64,000 nucleotides of DNA from positions 1 to 64,000 of the forward strand of contig JACQFI010000037.1 in NCBI GenBank assembly GCA_016200135.1, written 5' to 3'. The first letter of the stretch is position 1, and the number at the start of each line of letters is the position of its first letter. A program made the position numbers and the translations under genes. The notes below the pieces were generated by a model. It did not search any database. It was not told the origin of the DNA and saw only the letters and a program-made list of their open reading frames with translations. Origin of the DNA: Planctomycetota bacterium (lineage in GTDB: Bacteria > Planctomycetota > SZUA-567 > H5-PLA8). Shown here one piece after another: positions 33,760 to 43,170 of this stretch.

Positions 33760-34731
33760 TCATTCGTCTTCGATCTGGAAGCGGATATTCAGTTCGAACG
33801 TGCCCGCTTCGGGAATCACGGAGTTCATCAGAAACTTGCGCGTGCTCGCGTCCAGCAGCGAGCAGCCGGCCGACTTGAGCAGTTCAACTTTCACGGGCGT
33901 CGCGCCGGCCTTCTCGGCGTAGATGCGCCACCGGCCGACGCCTTGGCACGGGACCCCGCCCTTGCACGTGCCCGCGCGGCAGGAATGCGGGTAATCGGGC
34001 TTGCCGGGCAGACGGATCGCCGCGCGTCCGCCATCGGCCCTGCCGAAGGAATTCGCCAGAGCGTCCCAGCCGTCCCCCTGACCGTTTCCCGTTCCCTTGC
34101 CTTTGCCATTACCTGAACCGCCGCCGGTTCCAGTTCCCTGGCCGCCGCCCCCGGAACCGCCAAATCCGCTGCCTTCGCCTCCGCCGGCTCCGCCTAAGCC
34201 CGAACCCGAGCCGCCCCCCGAGAGCGGGCCGTCGGCCGCATCGCCCGAGACTGCGCGCCCCGCAGCTCGCGCCGTGTTCCTGACGGAAGGCACACGCACC
34301 ATCGAACCGTCCGCCGTCCGCCCTTCCTGTTCACTGGCGTGCGCGCTCGGCCCGGCATTAACCTCCGTGGATCTTTCATCTGGAAATGCAGCGGCACGAT
34401 CCGAATTCGATACCCGCGCCGCAGCCGGCCGGCCGACCTCTTGGCCGCTGCTCGAACCGCCCGCCGAGCCCCGATAGCCGGCGCTCTCGGGCACAAACTC
34501 CGCCCGCTCGGCATCGAGAAGCACGTCCGCGACGACCGCCGGCTCTCGCGGTTGCTCCAGCGAACAGCCACCCCAATAGACGAACGCGCCCACCGCAAAC
34601 ATGCCGGCGTGCAGGCCCACGACGAGGCTCAAGACCAGCGCCCAGCGAACAGGCCGGGGGGCAGCGGCCGCAATCCACGGGCCGGCCCCCCTGGCTGCTC
34701 CCGCCATGGCCGGTTGCCTTAGAAGCGCCAT
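33760..34731 (-). CDS. TonB-like energy transducer
   Basis: 323 residues. A membrane helix (about 30-52) follows a short cytoplasmic part. A long flexible region includes a Gly/Ser stretch (about 175-225). The C-terminal domain (about 245-323) matches TonB: PGKPDYPHSCRAG...GRWRIYAEKAGATPVKVELL and LLDASTRKFLM. It transmits proton-motive force to outer-membrane receptors. The gene overlaps the end of the BtuB-like receptor gene by 13 bases and is probably co-transcribed with it, so it is probably the receptor's dedicated transducer. GGAG lies five bases before the ATG. Three closely spaced cysteines (CRAGTCKGGVPC) are unusual for TonB. Confidence 0.8.
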   Translation of the reverse strand: MALLRQPAMAGAARGAGPWIAAAAPRPVRWALVLSLVVGLHAGMFAVGAFVYWGGCSLEQPREPAVVADVLLDAERAEFVPESAGYRGSAGGSSSGQEVGRPAAARVSNSDRAAAFPDERSTEVNAGPSAHASEQEGRTADGSMVRVPSVRNTARAAGRAVSGDAADGPLSGGGSGSGLGGAGGGEGSGFGGSGGGGQGTGTGGGSGNGKGKGTGNGQGDGWDALANSFGRADGGRAAIRLPGKPDYPHSCRAGTCKGGVPCQGVGRWRIYAEKAGATPVKVELLKSAGCSLLDASTRKFLMNSVIPEAGTFELNIRFQIEDE

Positions 34732-36932
34732 GAAAACTCCAAGCCGCCCAAAAAGCTCGCCCCGTCCGCCGGGAACGTAGCCACGTCCTGGTACTTCGCG
34801 TTGGTAAAGTTCTGGAACCGTCCGAACGCGCGCAGCCGGTCCTTCCAGAAGCGGTAGCTCAGCGCGAGGTCGAAGCGCTGGTAGCCGGGCACTTTGACGT
34901 GAGCGAAGGCGGAATCGAAATCGAATGCCGCAATCTGGCTCGTCGGCGCGAGCGTCCCGACGTCCCGCCGGTTCGATACGGAGAGGAACTCAAACGAGAT
35001 ATCGAGGCCCTGGTAGTCCTTTGGAACCAGATCCACGAGCGGGTGCGCGACCACGCGCGCGGAGTAGGTCTCGCCCGGCCGCCGCAGCAGGCGCTTGCCT
35101 GTCTCGCCGTCCTTGGCCTTGAGCAGAGTGGCCGTGCCTTCCACCGTGACTTGCTTCACCGGTTCGAAACGGGCGAAGAGTTCCCAGCCTCGCGTTGTGG
35201 CTGCGCTCAGATTCAAGAAACTGAAAGTGGAGGTGACGGTATTGAACTGGTTCACGATCAAATTCGAAAAGCTGTTCGAAAAGTAGGTGGCTCCGAACGC
35301 GATCCGCCGCTTGAGGAAATGCTGTTCGAGGCCGGCATCCCAGCCGAAGTTCTGTTCGGGCAGCAACTGGGGATTGCCGCCGAACGGCCCGAAGAGTTCC
35401 GAGAAGGCCGGCGCACGAAAGGCCGTGCCCGCCGACCCAAAGACCCGCGTGCCTGACTCCGGAATAACGATCGAACCGTCGCCATGTGCCGTGTAATGCA
35501 CGCCGAAGTTCTCGTTGTCCTCGCGGCGGCCGGCCGCCGTGAGGAAAACCCGGTCGTAAAGTTCCAAGCGGTTCTGAACAAAGACGGCCTGGTTAACGCT
35601 TGAAAAACGCTGGCGGTCTTTGCGAAAATCGATCTCGGGAATAAAGAACGGCGGCGGAAAGTTGACCTCGAATCCTGTCTCGGTGTCTCGAAAGGTCTCC
35701 TTATCGGCGTAATAACCCGCGCTGAACGTGTCTTTTATATGCTTGTCTTCGTATGCGGTGATGTTGTTGCGCCATTCGAGCGAGCGGCGGGTGTCGAGTG
35801 TATCGCTTCGATTGGGTTGCTTACTCGCCGGGCCGCTGAAACCAAACGGATCCAGCGCGGCGTTTAGAGGCGAATCGGGGTTGAACGCCTTCGAGATGCT
35901 CACCACTCGTGACTGGTAGTAACCGGGACGCAAAATCGTCTCCCAGATCGGCACGGGGCGTCCGTCGTATTCGAGGCCAATCAGGTCGTTCGTGCTTCCA
36001 ATGTCGTCGTTGGGATCGGCGGGGTCGATAGCGGTGCCGTACCCGGAGGCCGTGCTCTCGTACCAGCCCTTCTCGATGGCCGCGCGGCGCAGGAAGAGAC
36101 GCACCACATGGTCCTTCGCCGCCTGGAAATCGAAACGCGCGGCCTCGTTGTCGGTCGTGAAGCCCGAGTTCTTCACCTCCGCTCCGCTGCGGTGTTCGTG
36201 CGAGGAAGCCACGCTGTAGGAGAGGAAATCCACGCTGCCTTCGATAGCCAGCGTCTCGCGGTCGGTGCCGAATGTCCCACCGGCCGCGGAGGCCGTCAAC
36301 TTCGGCTTGCCTTCGCCCTTTTTGGAAAGCACGTTCACCGAGCCCGTCACCGCGTCGGAGCCGTTGAGCGTGGAAACCGGCCCGCGCGCGACTTCCAGCC
36401 GGTCCGCGCCGACCGGATCGAGGCTGTCGAAGTTGTACTGCCGGACCAGACCGGAACTGTTGACCTTAAAGCCGTCCCACATCACCAGCGCGTGGTCGGT
36501 CTCGCCGCCGCGGATGCGCAGTTGTGTGAAGTCGCCCGTGCGTCCGGACTGGTTGATGGTCGCGCCTGGAACCATGCGCAGGGACTCTCCGACGTTATTG
36601 TCCTGGCTCAGTCCCAGGTCCTTCTGCGTGATGCGCGTAATGGACACGCCGGTCTGTTCGCGCGGCGTGGGAAGTTTTTCCGCTGAGACCACGATCTCCT
36701 GATCGGTCTTGGGGTCCTTCTTCTTGTCCTTGGCGTCTTTCTTCTCGTCGGTCTTCTTCGCGACTTCCGGCTTTTTCGAGTCTTCCGTCTTCTTTGGTTC
36801 CTCGGTCTTCTTGGCGTCCGCTCCGGCGGGAGCGTCCTTCTTGGGAGGCGCCTGGTCTTCCCCGAAAAGGGAGGCGGCCCCCGACAGCGTGAGAATGGCG
36901 GAAAGAGCGATGCAGACTAGACGGCGCGGCAT
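34719..36932 (-). CDS. btuB: TonB-dependent cobalamin receptor (BtuB-like)
   Basis: A 737-residue outer-membrane beta-barrel receptor with a plug domain. A signal peptide (LVCIALSAILTLSGAASLFG) is followed by an unusual Lys/Glu-rich segment of about 55 residues, then the plug (DQEIVVSAEKLPTPREQTG, TQLRIRGGETDHALVMWDG). The barrel ends in FLGGLEFSWRF with the expected terminal phenylalanine. Assignment to cobalamin rests on the riboswitch upstream. The ATG at 36932 follows AAGGAG at five bases. Confidence 0.93.
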   Translation of the reverse strand: MPRRLVCIALSAILTLSGAASLFGEDQAPPKKDAPAGADAKKTEEPKKTEDSKKPEVAKKTDEKKDAKDKKKDPKTDQEIVVSAEKLPTPREQTGVSITRITQKDLGLSQDNNVGESLRMVPGATINQSGRTGDFTQLRIRGGETDHALVMWDGFKVNSSGLVRQYNFDSLDPVGADRLEVARGPVSTLNGSDAVTGSVNVLSKKGEGKPKLTASAAGGTFGTDRETLAIEGSVDFLSYSVASSHEHRSGAEVKNSGFTTDNEAARFDFQAAKDHVVRLFLRRAAIEKGWYESTASGYGTAIDPADPNDDIGSTNDLIGLEYDGRPVPIWETILRPGYYQSRVVSISKAFNPDSPLNAALDPFGFSGPASKQPNRSDTLDTRRSLEWRNNITAYEDKHIKDTFSAGYYADKETFRDTETGFEVNFPPPFFIPEIDFRKDRQRFSSVNQAVFVQNRLELYDRVFLTAAGRREDNENFGVHYTAHGDGSIVIPESGTRVFGSAGTAFRAPAFSELFGPFGGNPQLLPEQNFGWDAGLEQHFLKRRIAFGATYFSNSFSNLIVNQFNTVTSTFSFLNLSAATTRGWELFARFEPVKQVTVEGTATLLKAKDGETGKRLLRRPGETYSARVVAHPLVDLVPKDYQGLDISFEFLSVSNRRDVGTLAPTSQIAAFDFDSAFAHVKVPGYQRFDLALSYRFWKDRLRAFGRFQNFTNAKYQDVATFPADGASFLGGLEFSWRF

Positions 36933-36962
36933 GGGATCTCCTTCACCCGCTGGTGCGGCGGG

Positions 36963-37004
36963 GAAAAAAGATTGCCGGGCTTCCTGTCGTGGAGGAAGCC
37001 CAGC
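36963..37004 (-). terminator. Intrinsic terminator of the cobalamin riboswitch
   Basis: On the minus strand GCTGGGCTTCC pairs with GGAAGCCCGGC (11 bp, one wobble) around a nine-base loop and is followed by AATC and TTTTTT. It lies between the aptamer and btuB, so it fits premature termination when cobalamin is bound. Confidence 0.88.
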
Positions 37005-37157
37005 CATGCGCTTGAATGGGAGATGCGCCGGGCGGGACTAGATGCCGTTCGCACACGTGGAACGGCCGCTCCACGGATTCCTTGGTTCGAGGAAACCCGT
37101 GAAGACTCATCACCCAAGGCATAACGTAACCCAAGGCTGCGACCAGACTTCGATCGC

Positions 37158-37356
37158 CTTCGGCAGGTCTTCTGGCTTCCGGATCAACCCTACCACTGCG
37201 CCTTCCCAACCCGTACTGCGGTCAGTGGCAGCGCTCTTCTGCAAGCGCCTTGCAGCGGCAAGTCCCCGGTTACAGCGGCGACCACCGCGGCGGTTTTGCA
37301 CCGCCTTCCCTTTAAATCCCTTGCCTCACCACAAGATGGCGAGACAGGAACCGAAG
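37158..37356 (-). promoter_or_regulatory. Cobalamin (AdoCbl/B12) riboswitch
   Basis: The minus strand carries the conserved cobalamin aptamer elements in order: AAAGGGAAGGCGGTGC, CGCCGCTGTAACCGGGGA, GCTGCCACTG, GGGAAGG and the B12 box AAGCCAGAAGACCTGCC (37162-37178). The P1 helix can form between CTTCGG (37351-37356) and CCGAAG (37158-37163). The terminator lies 154 bases downstream in the leader, followed by btuB. The riboswitch is expected to repress btuB and tonB when cobalamin is plentiful. Confidence 0.97.
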
Positions 37357-37466
37357 AGAGTCTTCATTAAATTGTCAGACCGTCACTATAGTTTCGGAGC
37401 ACCCGCGGTCAAACGGAAATGCGCCGCGCCTTGCAAAAAAAGCGCGGTGCGGCCTAAAATGATTCG

Positions 37467-38156
37467 ATGAAGGCAGCCCCAACACCACGACCCAAAGCGC
37501 TGCTCGCATGGAGCAGCGGCAAGGACAGCGCCTGGTCGCTGCACCTATTGCGGCAGCGCAACGAGGTCGAAGTCGTCGGCCTGCTGACGACGATCAACGA
37601 GGCCTTCGACCGTGTCGCAATGCATGCGGTCCGGCGTGAACTCGTGGAAGCCCAGTCCCGTGCGGCCGGCCTGCCGCTCTGGCCGGTGCCGATTCCTTGG
37701 CCCTGCTCGAACGAGATCTACGAACAGCGCATGGCCGAAGCCGTGGCGCGCGCGAAAGCGCAGGGCATCACGCGCATGGCCTTTGGCGATCTCTTTCTCG
37801 AAGACATCCGCGCCTACCGCATCGAGAAACTCAAAGGCACCGGCATCGAACCGCTCTTTCCGGTCTGGGGAACGAAGGCCGACACGCCCAAGCTCGCCCG
37901 CGAGATGCTCGCGGCCGGCCTGCGCGCGATTCTTACTTGCGTCGACCCCAAGCAGTGCGATCCGCGCTTCGCCGGGCGCGTCTTCGAGCCCCAGTTGCTC
38001 GCAGATCTCCCGCCTAGCGTCGATCCCTGCGGCGAGAACGGCGAGTTCCACACCTTCTGCTACGCGGGACCCATGTTCTCCGCGCCGATCGCCGTGAAGA
38101 CCGGCGAGAGCGTGCACCGCGATGGTTTTCAGTTCGCGGATGTCCTTCCCGCCTGA
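37467..38156 (+). CDS. DUF71/COG2102-family PP-loop ATPase, B12-associated
   Basis: 229 residues with an N-terminal PP-loop (SSGKDS at 16-21) and a C-terminal ENGEFHTF at 190-197, both characteristic of DUF71/COG2102 enzymes that adenylate a substrate and amidate it. The archaeal and eukaryotic members make diphthamide. A bacterial branch has been linked by comparative genomics to B12 salvage. Divergent placement next to a cobalamin riboswitch and BtuB supports the B12 branch. Its promoter must lie in the 110 bases before the gene, beside the riboswitch leader. The substrate is unproven. Confidence 0.85.
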   Translation: MKAAPTPRPKALLAWSSGKDSAWSLHLLRQRNEVEVVGLLTTINEAFDRVAMHAVRRELVEAQSRAAGLPLWPVPIPWPCSNEIYEQRMAEAVARAKAQGITRMAFGDLFLEDIRAYRIEKLKGTGIEPLFPVWGTKADTPKLAREMLAAGLRAILTCVDPKQCDPRFAGRVFEPQLLADLPPSVDPCGENGEFHTFCYAGPMFSAPIAVKTGESVHRDGFQFADVLPA

Positions 38157-38342
38157 GCTTCAAATTTATCCGACTCTTTTCGGTAATTTTTGCAACCCAA
38201 TTAGGCGAATGCTAAGCCCCCGATGCTGGAACATGCGCAATTGCCTTATCTTCGAAATACGCAATCTTTGCGCATCACTTGTGCAACCGTGGAATTTATG
38301 CGCCAAAACATTGTATATTTAATGCGTGATGGAGCGCGAGTT

Positions 38343-39146
38343 ATGGAACGGCGCACGACCACCTGGAAAGCCCTTCACGAAGCCGGCGAGAAGGCCTTCG
38401 AAGCGAACAATTTTTTCGAAGCCGAAGGCCATTACCTTGGCGCGTTGCGCGCCACCAAACGCCTGCGCCCGCACGATCGCCGCCGCTTGAAAAGCATCGA
38501 AGGCCTCGCACATGTCTATCGCATGATGGAGAAAGCGAACCTCGCGGCCTCGGTCTACTCGGGCGTGCCGCGGGCCATCGAGGCCGCATACGGCCCCCAC
38601 GACCCGCGCCTCGCCGAATCGCTCGAGCATTATGTTCTGATGTTCATCCTGGACCGGCTGGCCGAAGCCGAGGAACTCCTGCGCCAGTCCATGGCCATCC
38701 GCCAGAAGGCCTGGGGCATGCACAGCCCGGACCTCGCGATCAGCGACGTCAGCTTCGCGTTCCTGCACGCGCGGCACGGCAACCTGGAGGCCGCCGAGCG
38801 CAGCTTCCGCCAAGCGGTGCAGCGCGTGGAGTTCGGCCGCGGCTACCGGCATCCGGATCTCGTCTTTTATCTGCGGCAGCTCGCGGGTTTCTATCGCGCG
38901 TGCGGGCGCTTTGCCGAAGCCGAGCCGCTCTACGAGCGCGTGCTGGCCCTGGTGGAACGCAGCCGGAGTTGGGGCGACGACGCGCTGACAGAAGCGCTGG
39001 AAGACCTCGGCCGCGTGTATAAGTTTCAAGGCAAGGAAGAGAAGGCGCAGGCGCTCTTTGTGAACTCGAACGCGCCTTCGCCACCGAAGAGGCCTCGCCG
39101 TGGTCTTTCGAGCCCGGCAGCACGGACGCGGTCCGCAGTGTCATGA
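38343..39146 (+). CDS. TPR protein, 3' end probably frameshifted
   Basis: About 267 residues of tetratricopeptide/kinesin-light-chain-type repeats (ALHEAGEKAFEANNFFEAEGHY, AEAEELLRQSMAIRQKAWG, AEAEPLYERVLALVERSRSWG). No signal peptide. From about 39060 the frame becomes proline/arginine-rich and non-coding in character (NAPSPPKRPRRG), whereas the frame of the next gene becomes coding there. This suggests the last 28 residues are an artefact or damage. Upstream alternative starts exist (38322 and earlier). Confidence 0.7.
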   Translation: MERRTTTWKALHEAGEKAFEANNFFEAEGHYLGALRATKRLRPHDRRRLKSIEGLAHVYRMMEKANLAASVYSGVPRAIEAAYGPHDPRLAESLEHYVLMFILDRLAEAEELLRQSMAIRQKAWGMHSPDLAISDVSFAFLHARHGNLEAAERSFRQAVQRVEFGRGYRHPDLVFYLRQLAGFYRACGRFAEAEPLYERVLALVERSRSWGDDALTEALEDLGRVYKFQGKEEKAQALFVNSNAPSPPKRPRRGLSSPAARTRSAVS

Positions 39147-42100
39147 CCACGCCCGCGGCCGCATGGGACTTAACGAAACTCAAGAGTCTCTCGGTAAAAG
39201 CGCGCAACTTAAGTGGCACGCGCCGGGCTGTTCGCCTGCGCTGGCGGCTGTTTAGCCATGCCGGCGGACTCTACGAGGCCGTCCGCCCCGTGCCGATCTC
39301 GGCCGCGGGGCCGGCCACCGAGGTCGCGCTCGATCTGCGTCCCGGCGCAGGCCAACTGGCGCCCGTTGGACATCAGCGGCCCTGGGATGAACTGGCCGCC
39401 GCGGAGGTCTTGAGCCTGGAACTCCACGCCGAGGTCACCGGCGGCGGGGATGCTCCCGTAAAGGTGGATCTCAAGGAATCCAAACTCGTTGCTACGGATG
39501 CCGTCCGCGCGGCCGAAGCCGAAGTGGTGGACGTTTCCCTCGAAGCGCCGCCGCCGGATTCGGATGCCGCAGCCGCGTTGGTCTTTCGCATCGTTCCGCT
39601 CCCGATCGATCCCTTCGCGTCCGAAGGCGAAGCCGACGTACGTGTGCAACTGGGCGCGTCGGGCAAGGACGGGCAGGCGCTCGCCTTCCTCGATCAGACT
39701 TTCTTTGCCGTCGCTGAAGGCTCTTCGGCTCGCTGGGCGCCTGCGGGCGAGCCGCACTATCGCGCCTATCTCCCCCAATTTCCCGCCGACGGAATGCTTA
39801 CGATCACCAGCGGCGCGCGTACGTGGACGCTTTCCATCGAGAATCTGCGTGAAGCAGGCATAGCTGTTTCGCCTGCTGCGCCAATGCTGACAGCCGCGCC
39901 GCGCTGGTCTGCGCCGCTCAAGGTCCCGCTCGGCCACGCGCGTGAGCCGCTCTCTGCCGGACTGTGGGCTTCGGCTCCGTCGGCCTGGAAGCTTAACGTC
40001 GCCGGGCGCGATCCCTGGACCGTCTCTGCTCCGCTTACGCTCGGCAACGCCTGGCGGCCGATCTCGTTCTGGAACGCGCAGTGGGGCGATTATGGCGGCG
40101 AGCGCCGGCCCGATCTCTCGCTTGCGCTGTGCCTCGACCGCATGCTCACCGACGCCGCGGCCGCCAAGCGCTCGGAACCGCTCGTCATTCTCGACGGTGA
40201 AGGCTTCTCGCGGCAGGGCGTCTTCAACTGGGCCAGCCACCCGCTCAACGTGACCCAAGGCGGCAATCTTTCCGGACCCGGAGAGCTGATGCGCAATCCC
40301 CATGGCGTGGAGTTCTGCCGCCGCGCGGCGCGCTACGCCGTCGCGCGTTGGGGCCGGTCGCGCGCGGTCTCCTCTTTCCTCATTGATGTGGACCTGAACG
40401 CGCCCGGTGCTGCCGACCTGCACGCGCTGCTGGCCGCCACCATGCGCGACTGGCCCGGCCTCGGAGATTCGCCCGCCTCCAAGCCCGTTTACTCACTTCA
40501 TCCTCTCGCCTGCGAACCGATTCCCGTCGCGGACATCGGCGAATTCGAGCGCGGCGTCCGCGCGGCCAGCGGCGCGTGGTACGCGGGCGATCCGCAGCCC
40601 GCGCGCTTAAAGGCGGTCGCGTTCGACAACACGCCTGCGCTCGAGGCCTCCGCGCTCGACCGGGCGGGCTCCATCTGCGCCATCAAGCCGTACAACATGT
40701 CCATGGTGGATTACCGCGCCCGCGCCGCGGACGATTTCGGCGCCGCCGATGCCTTGCTTTTCGACGTATGGCTGCCCGAGAACGCGCCGGCCGATTTGCG
40801 CGCGGGCGTCCACCTCCGCGACCGCGACCGCCTCTGGTATCAGACGCTACTCCCGGGCCTGCTGCGCCCCGGCGACTGGACGACCTGCCTGCTGGACTTG
40901 CGCGAATCCAACGCGCAGGGCCTGAAGGCCGTCGCGCACGAGAAGGCTTGGACCGGGTACAGCCGCGCGCGCATCACCGAGATCGGCCTGCATGTCTACA
41001 CGACGCACCCTGAACGTGTCCTCTCGGCGCGCTTCGCCCGCGTTCGTGCCGTCCGTTTCGACCGGCTGGGAAGCCCGCCCGCGCGCAAGATCGAACTGGC
41101 CGACGCGCCGCCCAATGAGATCCGCAAGGGCGAAAAGTGGGAGTGCCACCTCAAGATCAACCGCACCTACGCCAATCCGTTCGACGCGCAGCAAGCCGAT
41201 CTCTGGGCCATCGTGACGGCGCCCTCGGGCAAGACGCTCCGCGTGCCGGGCTTTTTCGATCAGCCGTGCAAGCGCCGCGAGGAGAAACCGGGCGGCGCGG
41301 AGAGCGTGGAACCCGTGGGCGAAGAACGCTGGACGATCCGCTTCCGCGCCACCGAACAGGGCCCGCACAAGGTCGCGCTCGAACTCCGCGAAGGCGGCAA
41401 GTACGCGCAGGCTTCCAAAAAGTGGATTCCCGACCATCGTTTCTCGAACGAAGGCGAACCCTTCGCGCCGGCCATCGACGGTCCCGACGACTGGGTGTAT
41501 GGGTATGAGCAGTCCGCGTTCGACGGCAAGCGCCTGCTCGAGAGCGTCAAGTTCGAGCCCGGGCCGGTCGCCGCGACGCTCGACCTCGGTGCCGCGTTCA
41601 CAGCAGGGCCTGCCGCGCCCGAATGGCACGGCTTCGTGCGCGCCGACTGCGGCGGGCGTTACTTCCACTTCGACGACGGTTCGTTCTACTATCCGCTCGG
41701 TCCGTGCCTGCGCAGCCCTTCCGACAACCGCCTGCCCTACGACGATCCCAAATGGAGCGAGCAGGAGATCGACCGCATCGGCAAGCGCGGGACGTACCAG
41801 TACGACGACTACTTCGCCTCCTTCGAGAAGGCAGGCATCACCTGGGCGCGCGTGTGGCTCTGTTCGTGGTGGGGCGGCCTGCAATGGCGGCGCGACTGGC
41901 CCGGCTACGGCGGTTACATGCGTTACAACTTGCTCAATGCCTGGCGCATGGACCACGTCCTCGATGACGCCGAGCGCCGCGGCATCCGCATCAACCTCTG
42001 CCTCATCAACCACGGGCAGGTCTCCTACGTGATCGACACCGAGTGGAAGCACAACCCCGTCAATGCGGAGCTCGGCGGGCCGCTCAAGTCGCCCGCGGAG

Positions 42101-43159
42101 TTCTTCACGCGCTTCGACGCCAAGGCGGAGCACATGAATATGCTGCGCTATGCCGCCGCGCGCTTCGGGCATTCCTCCGCGGTGCTCACCTGGGCGCTTT
42201 TTTCGGAACTCGAGTTCACCGACGAGTACCGCAGTTCGCTGCAGCGCACCGACCGGGGCGTACCCGACCGTCCTGCGCCGAACATCGAGAGCTGGCACGT
42301 CGAGATGGCCAATTTCATGAAATCCGTCGACCCCTGGAAGCATCTCGTCTCGTCGCACTTCAGCCATCCGGTGCGCGGTGCCGGTGTTTTTAACCTGCCG
42401 CAGGTCGAGATCGCGATGTCGAACGCGTACTCGGCTTTTGATGAACTCGCGTGGGGCAAGATGGACGCGGCCGCAGCGCTGAGCGACTACTGGAGCGGGA
42501 GCGAATTCGGGGGCGGCGTCTTTCAAGGCATGCGCGCGTACAAGAAGCCCGTGCTCGTCGAAGAGCAGGGCCGGCACTGGATGGGCGTGGAGTTTCAAAA
42601 CGGGCGCAAGATCGTCCACAACTCGCGCGAACAGCTCGACGCGGACCTCCACGCCGGCCTCTGGGGCTCGCTCATGCAGCCCCTCGCCGGCGCGACCGGT
42701 TACTGGTGGTGGCTCCACGTGCATTTCGACAACCGCTACAGTGAATACAAGGCCTTCGCTGAGTTTGTCAAAGGCGAAGACCTGCGCCCGGCCGCCGGCG
42801 AGAAGACGCTGGAGCCCGAGTTCCTCGCGCTGGACCCGCCCGGCCGCATGCTCCTCGCCCGCGGGCTGCGCTCCGACAAGCGCGCGTACGCCTGGGTCTA
42901 CAACCGGATGCTGCCGCTGCAGGCGGGGCCCTACCCCGAGGTCGCCGGAGAACGGCTGACGGTCGCGGGCCTCGCGGCCGGCGATTACGCCATCGAGTTC
43001 TGGGATACGCGCGCGGGCAAGGCCGTCGGCAACGCCACGGGACGTGTGGAAGACGGTGGACGCCGCGGCGCGACAGGCGTGCTCACCATTCTGCTGCCGC
43101 CGATCAAAGGCGATCTCGCGATTAAGATAAAATCGAAGGACGGCGCCGAAGGACGCTGA
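39143..43159 (+). CDS. DUF5060/GH5-like glycosidase (N-terminus uncertain)
   Basis: 1338 residues from the first ATG. The N-terminal two thirds form beta-sandwich and carbohydrate-binding-like regions. Around residue 650-780 a DUF5060-like domain appears (NEIRKGEKWECHLKINRTYANPF). The C-terminal part is a (beta/alpha)8 glycosidase of the GH5-like type: FHFDDGSFYYPLG, KAGITWARVWLCSWWGG, ALFSELEFTDEY with a likely acid/base glutamate and KPVLVEEQGRHW with a likely nucleophile. There is no signal peptide. The frame reads as coding for about 27 codons before the ATG (ATEEASPWSFEPGSTDAVRS), so the true start may lie upstream or have been lost. Confidence 0.72.
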   Translation: MTTPAAAWDLTKLKSLSVKARNLSGTRRAVRLRWRLFSHAGGLYEAVRPVPISAAGPATEVALDLRPGAGQLAPVGHQRPWDELAAAEVLSLELHAEVTGGGDAPVKVDLKESKLVATDAVRAAEAEVVDVSLEAPPPDSDAAAALVFRIVPLPIDPFASEGEADVRVQLGASGKDGQALAFLDQTFFAVAEGSSARWAPAGEPHYRAYLPQFPADGMLTITSGARTWTLSIENLREAGIAVSPAAPMLTAAPRWSAPLKVPLGHAREPLSAGLWASAPSAWKLNVAGRDPWTVSAPLTLGNAWRPISFWNAQWGDYGGERRPDLSLALCLDRMLTDAAAAKRSEPLVILDGEGFSRQGVFNWASHPLNVTQGGNLSGPGELMRNPHGVEFCRRAARYAVARWGRSRAVSSFLIDVDLNAPGAADLHALLAATMRDWPGLGDSPASKPVYSLHPLACEPIPVADIGEFERGVRAASGAWYAGDPQPARLKAVAFDNTPALEASALDRAGSICAIKPYNMSMVDYRARAADDFGAADALLFDVWLPENAPADLRAGVHLRDRDRLWYQTLLPGLLRPGDWTTCLLDLRESNAQGLKAVAHEKAWTGYSRARITEIGLHVYTTHPERVLSARFARVRAVRFDRLGSPPARKIELADAPPNEIRKGEKWECHLKINRTYANPFDAQQADLWAIVTAPSGKTLRVPGFFDQPCKRREEKPGGAESVEPVGEERWTIRFRATEQGPHKVALELREGGKYAQASKKWIPDHRFSNEGEPFAPAIDGPDDWVYGYEQSAFDGKRLLESVKFEPGPVAATLDLGAAFTAGPAAPEWHGFVRADCGGRYFHFDDGSFYYPLGPCLRSPSDNRLPYDDPKWSEQEIDRIGKRGTYQYDDYFASFEKAGITWARVWLCSWWGGLQWRRDWPGYGGYMRYNLLNAWRMDHVLDDAERRGIRINLCLINHGQVSYVIDTEWKHNPVNAELGGPLKSPAEFFTRFDAKAEHMNMLRYAAARFGHSSAVLTWALFSELEFTDEYRSSLQRTDRGVPDRPAPNIESWHVEMANFMKSVDPWKHLVSSHFSHPVRGAGVFNLPQVEIAMSNAYSAFDELAWGKMDAAAALSDYWSGSEFGGGVFQGMRAYKKPVLVEEQGRHWMGVEFQNGRKIVHNSREQLDADLHAGLWGSLMQPLAGATGYWWWLHVHFDNRYSEYKAFAEFVKGEDLRPAAGEKTLEPEFLALDPPGRMLLARGLRSDKRAYAWVYNRMLPLQAGPYPEVAGERLTVAGLAAGDYAIEFWDTRAGKAVGNATGRVEDGGRRGATGVLTILLPPIKGDLAIKIKSKDGAEGR

Positions 43160-43170
43160 GGGTTCGAGCC

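Noticed and set aside
41499-42032. Frame inside the GH5-like gene
   Set aside because: Arg/Ser/Thr-rich out-of-frame shadow.
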